Source: Maribacter litoralis (lineage in GTDB: Bacteria > Bacteroidota > Bacteroidia > Flavobacteriales > Flavobacteriaceae). From it: a DNA stretch of 64,000 nt. Position numbers and translations under genes: made by a program. Shown here one piece after another: positions 1-7,570 of the stretch (the stretch's first letter is position 1; every line of letters begins with the position of its first letter). The DNA is taken from positions 1 to 64,000 of the forward strand of contig NZ_QCZD01000006.1 in NCBI RefSeq assembly GCF_003075045.1, read 5' to 3'. The notes beneath the pieces are model-generated. The model ran no database searches. It was given only the letters and a program-made list of their open reading frames with translations, and was not told the origin of the DNA.

Positions 1-367
1 GACTTACATCTTCCTCTAACGGAATATCCTGCATCTGTAATGGCAATAATGCAGGTGCAGTCCCTCGATATTGACTTTCGATGGCCACTAAAATTCCATC
101 GAAAAACCCTAATACCTGCGTTGAGAAAATGACCAAAATGACAATGGCAAAATTCTTGGCGAGTTCGCCTGGACTCAATCCCCAAGTGTAGCCATCCTTA
201 TCTGCAATGCCTTCATTGTATTTTTTGAGGATGTTGACCAGAAAGAACAGGACAGCGAGCGTTTTCATTCCCGCAATCGTGTATTGCGAAAAGTCGCTGG
301 CCTGTATGGTCTGGAAGACGGTATCGATGTATTCCAGTCCAATTCCTAAGAGAATGGTCGCAGTCAT
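1..367 (-). CDS. traJ: Conjugative transfer protein TraJ (5' part only, cut by window edge)
   Basis: An open frame of 122 codons begins with ATG at 367, just past the traI-like stop at 370, and runs off the left edge without a stop. The translation starts MTATILLGIGLEYIDTVF and shows two hydrophobic segments at roughly residues 27-45 and 66-86. This matches the N-terminus of the Bacteroidetes TraJ family, a multi-spanning inner-membrane component of the type IV mating channel. The position directly after traE-traF-traG-traI follows the CTnDOT gene order. The family call rests on this order and the membrane profile; the C-terminal two thirds cannot be seen. Confidence 0.75.
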   Translation of the reverse strand, partial: MTATILLGIGLEYIDTVFQTIQASDFSQYTIAGMKTLAVLFFLVNILKKYNEGIADKDGYTWGLSPGELAKNFAIVILVIFSTQVLGFFDGILVAIESQYRGTAPALLPLQMQDIPLEEDVS

Positions 368-369
368 TT

Positions 370-951
370 TTAGTATTCGGTTTCTCGATTATTGACTTTA
401 TCCTGCATTTTCCTGAAGGAAATGATGTCTCGATAGCGTTTGGTTTTTGTAGTGATGTTGGAAACCATTTGTTTGGATTCCTGCTCTTTTGCTTTTAGAA
501 TTTCAGCACGTTCGGCATCGCTCATTTTTAGGTAATCGCTGGATAGGACTTCATCAATAAAATCTACTGTGTCCAATGAGTTTTGTACTATGGCGTCAAA
601 CGATTCCACAACCCTTGAAACTTCATCGGGTTTGATATAGGGCGAATTCAAAATATCCTGCAAATCATTTTGCATTACGTTGATAAGACGCTGATTATTC
701 TGTCCAATTTCCTCAACTGCTCTTAGTTGCTCAACAACGCTTGATACTTTCTCTATTGCCTCTTTTGCATCTTTTAGGAATTTTACAGACTTAATCATTT
801 GAGCTGTCTGCTTTCCAGATTCTATAAGCTGTTTTACCAAACTGATAAAATTTGTATTATCGTAAGTAGGCATTCCTTGGGCGGTTGCTTTGCCTGACAT
901 AAATAAGGTCAATACTACCGTTGTTACTAAAATTTTGATTTTTGTCTTCAT
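370..951 (-). CDS. traI: Conjugative transfer protein TraI-like (DUF4141), periplasmic
   Basis: This 193-residue protein has a signal peptide (hydrophobic residues about 7-20, cleavage probably after KATAQG), followed by a helical, charged mature part with coiled-coil character. It resembles the Bacteroidetes TraI/DUF4141 family and, more distantly, VirB5-like proteins that assist pilus or channel assembly in the periplasm. It lies 4 bp after traG and 2 bp before traJ, so it is part of the same minus-strand tra transcript. It is not the relaxase called TraI in F-type plasmids. The transfer role is from family and context; no catalytic motif is visible. Confidence 0.8.
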   Translation of the reverse strand: MKTKIKILVTTVVLTLFMSGKATAQGMPTYDNTNFISLVKQLIESGKQTAQMIKSVKFLKDAKEAIEKVSSVVEQLRAVEEIGQNNQRLINVMQNDLQDILNSPYIKPDEVSRVVESFDAIVQNSLDTVDFIDEVLSSDYLKMSDAERAEILKAKEQESKQMVSNITTKTKRYRDIISFRKMQDKVNNRETEY

Positions 952-955
952 AATA

Positions 956-3358
956 TTATGTTTTAGATGTGAATTGAATTATTGCTTTTTGCATATCGTG
1001 ATGCTCGTTGTAGAGCTTCATTATTTCCACGTTTTCCTGTCCATCGGTCAGGTATGCGGCATATACTTCCTTTGGAACTTCGAGCCGAAAGATGTTACTT
1101 TCCCTGCCAATTTTGATAAACATTTCGGTGTACTTCCGTGGACCGGAAAGATTGTTCTTGATGGATTTCAATTGGTTCAAGTCGTGGCTGGATAGATTGA
1201 GCCTTTTGACCAGTTCATCATATCCTTTTTCATTGTTAAGGCTGTAAATGACTTGGGTATTTTCAAGAATACTCGCTGAAGTCGAATTGTTCGGAAGCTG
1301 ATTGATGGATTGCAGAATAATCCCAATCGCACCGTTTTGTTTACGGATGGCTTGATAGTAGAACTCTACGCTTTCCAATACGTTTTCGAACTTTAATTGC
1401 TTTGCAAACTCATCAAAAAGGATTATCCCTTTTTCGGCTCGGTTTTTCCAAATGGTTCGTTGGATAGCGGACTTAATTAGCTTCAACATCACGGACAGGA
1501 TTTCCTTATTGTCCTTAACTTCATCCAGTTCAAAAACAATCAAGCGTTTGTCTTCGATTTTATAAGTCTGGTCTTCGCTTACTTCAAAAAGGAAGCTATA
1601 TAGACCATCGCCGACATATTCGGACATTACGTGCAAAAAGCTCGTGACATTGAAATAGTCGGGATGGATTTTTAAGGCGCTCAGAAGGTCTTTCTGATTC
1701 CTTTCTATAAAACTGTAAAAACCATCCAACGAGTGATTTTCTGAAGTGCTATCGTAATAATGGCGCAGTATCTTTTTAACCGAAACCGATTGTGCTTTCG
1801 TTACCTTTAAGTCTGAAGCGAATAACTCGAAAAGGAACACGGATAAATCTTCCAATCGCTCGGGTGTAAGGTCATTTGCACCACTTATATAAAAAGGATT
1901 GATGCCCAGATTCTTTCCACTTTCGTAGCGAAGCACCGTGTATTTTTCAGGATAGAGTTTGGCAAACTTGGTATAGGAACCACCCAAGTCGATAATGACC
2001 AAGCGAACACCACTTTCAAAATACTGACGTAGAATATTATTGGCTAAAAAGGATTTGCCTTCGCCTGTTGGGGCAAAAATGGCAAAGTTTCGTGCCTTGA
2101 TGCGTTTCTTCTTTTCATCCCAAACATCTTTCAAAACAGGAATGTTATGCTCACGGTCATTAAAGATGATTCCGGTGTTATCACTTTTATAATTGGTGTT
2201 ATTGATAAACAGGCAAAGCGCGTGTTTTAAATCGGTTACGTATAAATCATTGTTTGAGAAATTGGTAGAGAAACAGCAGTAACTATTAAGGATGTAATTC
2301 TTGCGTTCTTCCCCTTGTGGATAGTATGGTATGATGTCCAATTCCTTAAATTCGGTCTTTATTTTTGAAGTTATCTTGTCAAGCTCTTTAGCTTCCTTCG
2401 CCCAATAGACAATATTGAGATGACCACGAATAATCCGAGCATTATCATCGGCATTGATTTGGTCAAGGATGTGTTGGATTTTACCTAAAACCACTTTATT
2501 CTGTGAACCGAAGTTGGAACTTTTGTTGAGTTCCTCAACTTTCTTATCGAGCAATTTGCGCCACTTCTGTTTGTCGTCCAAATACAAAATCTGGTTGACA
2601 ATATGATTTTCGTTAAGCGTAAGCCCTAAACCATCAATAAACCCTTGATGAAAAACAAAATCGTCAGAAGTGAATTTCTCATTGGTTTTGCTACTCTGTA
2701 CACTTTCGCCAAAGCACAGTTCGCTGTTGATGGCCAGGGCATCAAAATGGTTTTCGCCAATATTGACGCTTTTCTTATCCAGTAAAATATCAGTATCATA
2801 GCCTTCATTAAAGCCGTTGAAATAGGAATTAGCCAGTTGTTGTATTTCTTCCGCTTTAAGCGAAACAAAATCCATCTTTCTGCTATTGTTGATAAAGGAA
2901 ACCGAATCACTAACCGAGTTGGAGAAGCTCTTGATATTATCATCCAATTCCTGTACGATACCTTTTGAAACTTTTCTGAAAGGGTTGACGTATTTCGGAT
3001 TGTTGAGCGCCTTATTTTTAGTCAAGATGAAAAACAAATAGCAGCTGTGCTCGATATAACCACGACCTTTAAAATGCTCGTGGGTCGCTTTTTCTAAAAA
3101 TGTAGAATTGGGAAGTTGTTCTGAAGTATAGGATTTCTTGAGGTAGATATCCTGTTTGTGAACCACGGTTCCGACAGGCAAAGATTTTAAAGCCTGAAAC
3201 CAAGCACCGTGCATATCTTCAAAATCCTTTTCAGACAACGAGTATATTTCCGGCAGATTTCCTTTGTAGCACAAAATAACATTGCCATTATTGGCAAATA
3301 CGATATTGTCCTGAATATCTACGATGGGTTGATATGCCGAAAGGTTAATCTTGTTCAT
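956..3358 (-). CDS. traG: TraG-family conjugative transposon ATPase (VirB4-like)
   Basis: The protein has 800 residues, the usual length for Bacteroidetes TraG. It is a VirB4-type ATPase that powers assembly of the type IV mating apparatus at the inner membrane. A Walker A motif APTGEGKS lies near residue 430 and a Walker B motif IILFDEFAK near residue 643. The N-terminal half is the VirB4 family domain, with no long hydrophobic stretch. The start overlaps the end of traF by 14 bp, suggesting translational coupling. Despite the name it corresponds to VirB4, not to the F-plasmid TraG. No sign of truncation or frameshift. Confidence 0.95.
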   Translation of the reverse strand: MNKINLSAYQPIVDIQDNIVFANNGNVILCYKGNLPEIYSLSEKDFEDMHGAWFQALKSLPVGTVVHKQDIYLKKSYTSEQLPNSTFLEKATHEHFKGRGYIEHSCYLFFILTKNKALNNPKYVNPFRKVSKGIVQELDDNIKSFSNSVSDSVSFINNSRKMDFVSLKAEEIQQLANSYFNGFNEGYDTDILLDKKSVNIGENHFDALAINSELCFGESVQSSKTNEKFTSDDFVFHQGFIDGLGLTLNENHIVNQILYLDDKQKWRKLLDKKVEELNKSSNFGSQNKVVLGKIQHILDQINADDNARIIRGHLNIVYWAKEAKELDKITSKIKTEFKELDIIPYYPQGEERKNYILNSYCCFSTNFSNNDLYVTDLKHALCLFINNTNYKSDNTGIIFNDREHNIPVLKDVWDEKKKRIKARNFAIFAPTGEGKSFLANNILRQYFESGVRLVIIDLGGSYTKFAKLYPEKYTVLRYESGKNLGINPFYISGANDLTPERLEDLSVFLFELFASDLKVTKAQSVSVKKILRHYYDSTSENHSLDGFYSFIERNQKDLLSALKIHPDYFNVTSFLHVMSEYVGDGLYSFLFEVSEDQTYKIEDKRLIVFELDEVKDNKEILSVMLKLIKSAIQRTIWKNRAEKGIILFDEFAKQLKFENVLESVEFYYQAIRKQNGAIGIILQSINQLPNNSTSASILENTQVIYSLNNEKGYDELVKRLNLSSHDLNQLKSIKNNLSGPRKYTEMFIKIGRESNIFRLEVPKEVYAAYLTDGQENVEIMKLYNEHHDMQKAIIQFTSKT

Positions 3359-3629
3359 AATCGAAGCCAGAATTTCTTTTGTTACTAATGATTTTTGGAA
3401 AAGCCTTAGCCATTTGGAATAGTTGTGGATTGTGGGCTATTCTCGTCAGCGCCACATAAAGGGAAGCGTTGAAAACCAACACACCTATGATTATCCCAAA
3501 GCTGAAAGAGAAGATGATGATGAGCAACGAAGCCAAAATAGAAACCATCATCAAAGCAAACAGGGAAATGGGCAGCCCAAAAATGACCGCCCTTTTCCTG
3601 ATGTTTTTATAGACCTCGAACCGTTTCAT
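3345..3629 (-). CDS. traF: Conjugative transfer protein TraF (DUF4133), membrane
   Basis: This small protein of 94 residues has two adjacent hydrophobic segments (about residues 17-38 and 42-62) after a basic N-terminus. That matches the VirB3-like DUF4133/TraF family always found just before traG in Bacteroidetes elements. It probably anchors TraG at the inner membrane. It abuts traE with no gap and overlaps traG by 14 bp. The call depends on size, topology and gene order; there are no catalytic residues to check. Confidence 0.88.
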   Translation of the reverse strand: MKRFEVYKNIRKRAVIFGLPISLFALMMVSILASLLIIIFSFSFGIIIGVLVFNASLYVALTRIAHNPQLFQMAKAFPKIISNKRNSGFDYEQD

Positions 3630-3917
3630 TTATACAACGATTCCTATTAGGTAAGTAAAGATTCCGACTACTGCACCTGCAATCAATACAAATACTAAAA
3701 CTCGGGTAATCCCCTTTTTTAAATCTGCATTTTCCCCAAAAAAATGTCCTGCGTTAAACAGGAAACCTACAAGGAAGATTACACCGAGAAGTATTGGAAA
3801 AATAGTTCGGATAGTGTCGCCTACATCGTTAACTGAATCTTCAATGCCACCAATTTGAGCAAAAAGCGAAGTGGATAAGAGCGAAAGAATGGATGCGAAA
3901 TAGTGTGATTTTTTCAT
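3630..3917 (-). CDS. traE: Conjugative transfer protein TraE (DUF4134), membrane
   Basis: A 95-residue protein with an N-terminal signal-like segment ending near SLFAQ and two further hydrophobic stretches (about residues 37-58 and 70-94). This is the VirB2-like DUF4134/TraE profile, the putative pilin or channel subunit of Bacteroidetes conjugation systems. It is the first gene of the visible tra operon (traE-traF-traG-traI-traJ). Upstream is a 190-bp divergent intergenic region with an inverted repeat at 3970-3998. Confidence 0.87.
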   Translation of the reverse strand: MKKSHYFASILSLLSTSLFAQIGGIEDSVNDVGDTIRTIFPILLGVIFLVGFLFNAGHFFGENADLKKGITRVLVFVLIAGAVVGIFTYLIGIVV

Positions 3918-3969
3918 AACGGAACAGTTTAAATTTTTGGTTCATTTTCGTTATTGGAAATTTACATAT

Positions 3970-3998
3970 ATTTGATTTTAAATAACTGAAAATCAAAT
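3970..3998. promoter_or_regulatory. Inverted repeat in traE/amidase divergent region
   Basis: Perfect 10-bp arms ATTTGATTTT (3970-3979) and AAAATCAAAT (3989-3998) flank 9 bp, in the region between traE (minus) and the amidase gene (plus). A second, weaker dyad AAATAAT...ATTATTT follows to about 4020. The position suits an operator for the tra promoter. The same ATTTGAT half-site recurs at 33554-33568 and 34918-34956 in other control regions of the element. Function is inferred; the region is AT-rich, so one copy alone would not mean much. Confidence 0.45.
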
Positions 3999-4106
3999 AA
4001 TTGTGAATAAAATATTATTTGATATTGTTTGAATTCCGTTGCTATTATTTGGCATCAAATCCAATGGATTTTTGAAGGGAAGTTGTTGATAACCCGAAAA
4101 TTGAAA

Positions 4107-4748
4107 ATGAAAAATCTGCTCAAAAACGTCAGTTTTGTGATTTTGGTTCTAAAAATGTGCTTCATTTTTGGACAAGAATCGACTGCTCAAAAACGAATAA
4201 TAATTGACGTTGGACACGGCGGAAAAGATGCTGGTGCAATTGGTATAAATGACATTCAAGAAAAAGATGTGGTTTTATCGATTGCAAATGAGATTTTAAA
4301 GTTAAATGACGACTTGGAAAAACCACTCGATATTTATTTGACTAGGTATAAAGACACTTTAATGTCATTATCGGACAGGACTAAACTGGCAAAAGCATTA
4401 AAAGCTGACTTGTTTGTGTCCTTGCATTGCAACCATTCTGATAATCCAGATGCGAGAGGGATAGAGGTTTATGCTTCAAGAAAACAAGAAAAGTTCTCAA
4501 AAACATCGGCTTTTATGGGCTATCAAATTGAAAGCGCACTTTGTGAAACAATAGGCTACGAAAATCGAGGTGTAAAGTTTGCCAACTTTCAGGTACTTCG
4601 GGAAACTGTTGAGTATTGCGCCTCAATACTATTAGAATTGGGTTTTTTGAGCAATAAAGATGAAGGCAGCTACATTTCAGATAAGAACAATATTGAACGC
4701 ATTGCACTAACCATATTATTATCCATTCAAAAATCAATAGAATTATGA
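4107..4748 (+). CDS. N-acetylmuramoyl-L-alanine amidase (Amidase_3), secreted
   Basis: The enzyme cleaves the amide bond between N-acetylmuramic acid and the peptide stem of peptidoglycan. The zinc-site motif IIIDVGHGGKDAG, the second histidine in LFVSLHCNHSD, and the catalytic glutamate region ILLELGFLSN are all present in Amidase_3 order. The start is placed at ATG 4107 (213 residues) because it begins a signal peptide MKNLLKNVSFVILVLK; an upstream in-frame TTG at 4029 would bury it. Opposite in strand to the tra genes but inside the element, so it may open the cell wall for the mating channel. That role is inference. Its stop overlaps a possible small gene. Confidence 0.85.
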   Translation: MKNLLKNVSFVILVLKMCFIFGQESTAQKRIIIDVGHGGKDAGAIGINDIQEKDVVLSIANEILKLNDDLEKPLDIYLTRYKDTLMSLSDRTKLAKALKADLFVSLHCNHSDNPDARGIEVYASRKQEKFSKTSAFMGYQIESALCETIGYENRGVKFANFQVLRETVEYCASILLELGFLSNKDEGSYISDKNNIERIALTILLSIQKSIEL

Positions 4749-4843
4749 AAGATATTTTTTTAGAGTTAACAAAGAGCTTGAAGGACATTATATTGCAATT
4801 CGTTTCAGAAGTGATTTTATTGTACAAATCCTTTAGAAGTTAG
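4745..4843 (+). CDS. Possible 32-residue peptide coupled to the amidase
   Basis: An ATG at 4745 overlaps the amidase TGA stop in an ATGA arrangement and opens a 32-codon frame ending with TAG at 4843. The product, MKDIFLELTKSLKDII and on, is an amphipathic, partly hydrophobic helix with lysines at both ends. The overlap is the classic geometry for translational coupling, which is the only reason to take it seriously. I recognise no family. It could equally be a chance frame. Confidence 0.3.
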   Translation: MKDIFLELTKSLKDIILQFVSEVILLYKSFRS

Positions 4844-4894
4844 ATTACCTAAGTTTATTATCTACACATTATAAAAAAAATTTATCCGATAGTA

Positions 4895-4936
4895 TATTTA
4901 AGTATTTGCTTAAATAATATAATAATGATATATTTG
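4895..4936 (+). promoter_or_regulatory. Promoter and probable ArsR operator of the mercury operon
   Basis: A Bacteroidetes-type promoter is visible: TTTG at 4905-4908, 20 bp, then TATATTTG at 4929-4936, matching TTTG-N19/20-TAnnTTTG. Overlaid on the -33 element is an 8-bp inverted repeat, TATTTAAG (4895-4902) and CTTAAATA (4909-4916), with a 6-bp spacer that contains the TTTG. A dyad at this place would let the ArsR-family repressor encoded directly downstream block RNA polymerase. Promoter match seen; operator function inferred. Confidence 0.7.
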
Positions 4937-4958
4937 TGACCACTTTAAATCAAAAAAG

Positions 4959-5330
4959 ATGAGCTTGGAAATAACCTGTACACGGAACGAAGCAGACAAG
5001 AAGCAAATATCGAGATGTAAGGAAACCATAGAGAATTCTTCAGGTAGCTTAGAAGCGATAAGCAAAATTTTGTCTCTTGCGGGAAGCGAGGTACGACTGA
5101 AAATTCTATTTCTATTGAACATAGAGAATGAACTTTGCCCTTGCGATATTGCTGACATTCTTGAAATGAGTGTTCCTGCCGTATCCCAACATATCCGTAA
5201 AATGAAGGATGCAGGAATTATTTTATCGAGACGTGAAGGGCAAACATTGTATTATTCGCTGGTAAAGAGTGAGGACAATGTTTTGAATGGAATTTTCAAT
5301 TCAATTTCAGCAAGAAAGAAAACAGCTTAG
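4959..5330 (+). CDS. ArsR/SmtB-family metal-responsive repressor
   Basis: The 123-residue protein has the winged-helix fold of ArsR repressors, with the recognition-helix region MSVPAVSQHIRKM around residues 70-82 and a wing RREGQTLYYSL. The CPC pair in ELCPCDIADIL, at the alpha-3 metal site of ArsR/CadC-type sensors, and two further N-terminal cysteines (residues about 6 and 20) point to a soft thiophilic metal such as mercury. It heads an operon with merTP and the GDCCVxC gene (gaps of 12 bp and a 1-bp overlap), so it replaces the usual MerR. Autoregulation is suggested by the dyad in its promoter. Arsenic is less likely since no ars genes are present. Confidence 0.85.
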   Translation: MSLEITCTRNEADKKQISRCKETIENSSGSLEAISKILSLAGSEVRLKILFLLNIENELCPCDIADILEMSVPAVSQHIRKMKDAGIILSRREGQTLYYSLVKSEDNVLNGIFNSISARKKTA

Positions 5331-5342
5331 AAAGTTTACATT

Positions 5343-5945
5343 ATGGCACCTAATAAAACTTCAAATACCGCGACCTATACCGGCATTTTTACCGCAGTTG
5401 CAGCATCAATATGTTGTATAACCCCTGTCTTGGCACTAATTGCCGGAACAAGCGGAATTGCATCTACATTCTCTTGGGTCGAGCCATTTAGACCCTATCT
5501 TATCGGCTTGACCATTATTGTTTTGGTCTTTGCCTGGTATCAGAAACTACGACCGAAAACACAGGAAGAAATAGATTGCGCCTGTGAAGATGATGCGAAA
5601 CCATCATTTTGGCAATCCAAACGGTTCTTATTGATAGTAACACTATTCGCAGCATTGATGCTGGCCTTTCCGTACTATTCCAATCTATTTTATGCACAGC
5701 CCACCAAGGATATTGTCTATGTCTCTCAATCCAATATCAAAAAGCACACTTTTGAAGTCGCTGGAATGACCTGTGCAGGTTGTGAGGCACACGTAGAAAA
5801 CGAAGTCAATAAATTGGACGGAATTATTTCGGTCAAAGCCAGCTACGAAAATGCCAATACCATAGTGGAATTTGACAAGACCAAAACCAATTTGCCCACA
5901 ATCCGAAAAGCTATAGAAAGTACGGGGTACAAAATAATAGAATAA
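5343..5945 (+). CDS. merTP: Mercuric transport protein MerTP (MerT-HMA fusion)
   Basis: The protein (200 residues) joins a MerT-like membrane part to a C-terminal heavy-metal-associated domain. The first membrane segment carries the vicinal cysteine pair ASICCITP that takes up Hg(II). A second pair, DCACED, lies in the loop before the last membrane helix (about 95-112). The HMA domain begins near residue 140 with GMTCAGCEAH. Such fused MerTP proteins are known in Bacteroidetes. Mercury import normally feeds the reductase MerA, which is absent here. Some other soft metal is possible. Confidence 0.88.
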   Translation: MAPNKTSNTATYTGIFTAVAASICCITPVLALIAGTSGIASTFSWVEPFRPYLIGLTIIVLVFAWYQKLRPKTQEEIDCACEDDAKPSFWQSKRFLLIVTLFAALMLAFPYYSNLFYAQPTKDIVYVSQSNIKKHTFEVAGMTCAGCEAHVENEVNKLDGIISVKASYENANTIVEFDKTKTNLPTIRKAIESTGYKIIE

Positions 5946-6151
5946 TGAAGATTCAATTAAAATCTACGATTACCTGTCCTGAATGCGGCCACAAAAAGGC
6001 TGAAGAAATGCCAACCACGGCCTGTCAATTCTTTTATGAATGTGAGAATTGCAAAACGGTCCTGAAACCAAAAGAAGGGGATTGTTGTGTATTCTGTTCT
6101 TATGGTACTTTGGCTTGTCCGCCGATTCAAGAAAATAAAAATTGTTGTTAA
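5945..6151 (+). CDS. GDCCVxC domain-containing protein, Cys-rich
   Basis: A 68-residue cytoplasmic protein whose start codon overlaps the merTP stop (TAATG). It contains a CPEC...CENC pair, the signature GDCCVFC near residues 45-51, a CPP and a terminal CC, ten cysteines in all. This is the GDCCVxC family, usually found beside merTP. It probably binds or hands over mercury in the cytosol, but no reaction has been proved as far as I know. In some relatives the motif carries selenocysteine; here all positions are ordinary cysteine codons. Confidence 0.85.
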   Translation: MKIQLKSTITCPECGHKKAEEMPTTACQFFYECENCKTVLKPKEGDCCVFCSYGTLACPPIQENKNCC

Positions 6152-6168
6152 AAAGCCATACCTTAAAT

Positions 6169-6831
6169 TCACTTCCTCTTATCCCCAGCCTTCGTATCAA
6201 AAGCAATCAAATTAAAAAGTTCCCGCATTCGACTACGGACACGATTACCATAACGTTCTTCCAGTTCTTCTGCGTTGAGATTGGTGGTGGCGTGGGTCTT
6301 GATTTTGTGTTTGGTTTGTAAGTACAGCTCGTATCGAGATAAAAGCACTTCGCCCATCACATTAAGATCCTTTCCGTAGAATCTGCCAGACGGTTCCACG
6401 CCTAAATCATCAAAACAGTAAAATTTGGTGTTACCATATTCTTCAACGGTTTTAAAGCCTAAATGATTAAAACTGAAGGTTACGTTTCGGCAGGGAATCA
6501 TTTCATAAGGACGTTGTAACGGAACCAAATGGCGCAACAATTTCATCAAACTGGTTTTGCCACAGCCAACTGGTCCGGAAAGTAGAATCCCTTTGTCAAT
6601 GTCAATGCCATAAGTCTCACAGTTATCCTTGTCCTTGATGAAATAGGAACAGAGCTTCAACAGAATATCCTTGTCCTCATCATAAATCCTGAATCTTTTA
6701 CCAAACAATAGTTTGCCCTTGGCATTCAGGTAAATCAATATTTTTGGAAAATCGTAGAGAACACTTTTACCATCAAATTTTCCGAGCGAATATACCACGC
6801 CGCCTTCGGTTATTTTAGAGGGGTTGTCCAT
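6169..6831 (-). CDS. DnaC/IstB-like AAA+ ATPase, probable helicase loader
   Basis: The 220-residue protein has a Walker A motif GPVGCGKTSLMKLL near residue 80 and a Walker B motif FYCFDDLG near residue 138, followed by a sensor-like stretch HATTNLNAEEL and arginines near the C-terminus (YGNRVRSRMREL). This matches DnaC-type loaders of replicative helicase. The start overlaps the upstream initiator-like gene by 17 bp. The pair resembles phage or plasmid initiator plus loader modules, suggesting that the excised element can replicate. It could also be a regulator ATPase of unknown target; an IstB partner transposase is absent. Confidence 0.75.
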   Translation of the reverse strand: MDNPSKITEGGVVYSLGKFDGKSVLYDFPKILIYLNAKGKLLFGKRFRIYDEDKDILLKLCSYFIKDKDNCETYGIDIDKGILLSGPVGCGKTSLMKLLRHLVPLQRPYEMIPCRNVTFSFNHLGFKTVEEYGNTKFYCFDDLGVEPSGRFYGKDLNVMGEVLLSRYELYLQTKHKIKTHATTNLNAEELEERYGNRVRSRMRELFNLIAFDTKAGDKRK

Positions 6832-7567
6832 AATCTTTGTTTTTAGTGGTTCGCAAGTTGTCCTTGATTTGGGACGCTTGTTTTTCGTTTGCTTTGTTTT
6901 CCTCGTCGAATATTTCGGTCCTGTCCATCCAGTTGATGGCTACGGCTCGCCAATCTCTAATCTCTTTTCCATCGCCTGTTTGCCAATTTCTGGTTTGGTA
7001 ATGCTCATAGAATTTTTTTGCCTCATTAGCATCAAAACCTTTTTCTTCAAAAAAAATAAAAACGGCCTGCCAGCCCTTTGGCTGTTTTATATAGTTTTCC
7101 TGTTTGATATTGTTTGTTTCAGATACCAATGCTTGTCCACCTATGGGACGGTGTAGGTTCACAACCTGTCCATTTTTGGGATGGTGGTTTCCCTCAAGCG
7201 GTACACCTCTGGGATGGTACTGTTCCGCAAGTTGTTCTAATATGGGATTGTACTGTCCCACAACAGGTTCATCACTTGTCCCAATAATGACCATCTTTAT
7301 TTTGCTGCCTTTGTATGGATTGTTGGAAGGGAAATAAGACAAGTATTGCCAAGAATCCAGTTCTACAATACATCTATGGTATGTGGACTTTGAACCTATC
7401 TTGGCACAGCGCATTAAATCTCGTCGGTTCACGTAGAATTCATCCATAAAGCGGCAACTGTTCCATTCTTGGAACAGCGCCATATAAAGACTGATATGGG
7501 TAGGATTTAGGCGGTCATCAAAATAGAACTTCTCAAAAGCCGCATTAAGTAGCTTTATATAGTTCAT
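6815..7567 (-). CDS. Replication initiator-like protein with embedded iterons
   Basis: The 250-residue protein has an N-terminal winged-helix-like region (about 1-85, with IGSKSTYHRCIVELDSW typical of initiators), a proline/histidine-rich repeat segment at residues 100-143, and a C-terminal DnaD-like region around 165-215 ending in DWRAVAINWMDR. The linker consists of four 11-residue repeats encoded by four 33-bp DNA repeats (7141-7272). Its 3' end overlaps the DnaC-like gene. The organisation resembles the lambda O gene, where origin iterons lie inside the initiator gene. Family assignment is by architecture rather than by a clear catalytic motif, as initiators of this sort have none. Confidence 0.65.
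   Translation of the reverse strand: MNYIKLLNAAFEKFYFDDRLNPTHISLYMALFQEWNSCRFMDEFYVNRRDLMRCAKIGSKSTYHRCIVELDSWQYLSYFPSNNPYKGSKIKMVIIGTSDEPVVGQYNPILEQLAEQYHPRGVPLEGNHHPKNGQVVNLHRPIGGQALVSETNNIKQENYIKQPKGWQAVFIFFEEKGFDANEAKKFYEHYQTRNWQTGDGKEIRDWRAVAINWMDRTEIFDEENKANEKQASQIKDNLRTTKNKDYGQPL
7141..7272. repeat. Four tandem 33-bp imperfect repeats (candidate iterons/origin)
   Basis: Units lie at 7141-7173, 7174-7206, 7207-7239 and 7240-7272, each exactly 33 bp. Shared bases are TGGGA at positions 4-8 of every unit, GGT or TGT next, and CAA near position 23. Units 2 and 4 contain GGGA-N8-TCCC, a small dyad; units 1 and 3 have decayed versions. As 33 is both eleven codons and about three helical turns, the array keeps the reading frame and would put bound proteins on one face of DNA. 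Origin function is inference from position within the initiator gene. Confidence 0.7.
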
Positions 7568-7570
7568 CGC

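Noticed and set aside
7141-7272. Regular repeats resembling a CRISPR array
   Set aside because: Units are contiguous with no spacers, are imperfect, and are translated in frame in a real gene; no cas genes are present.
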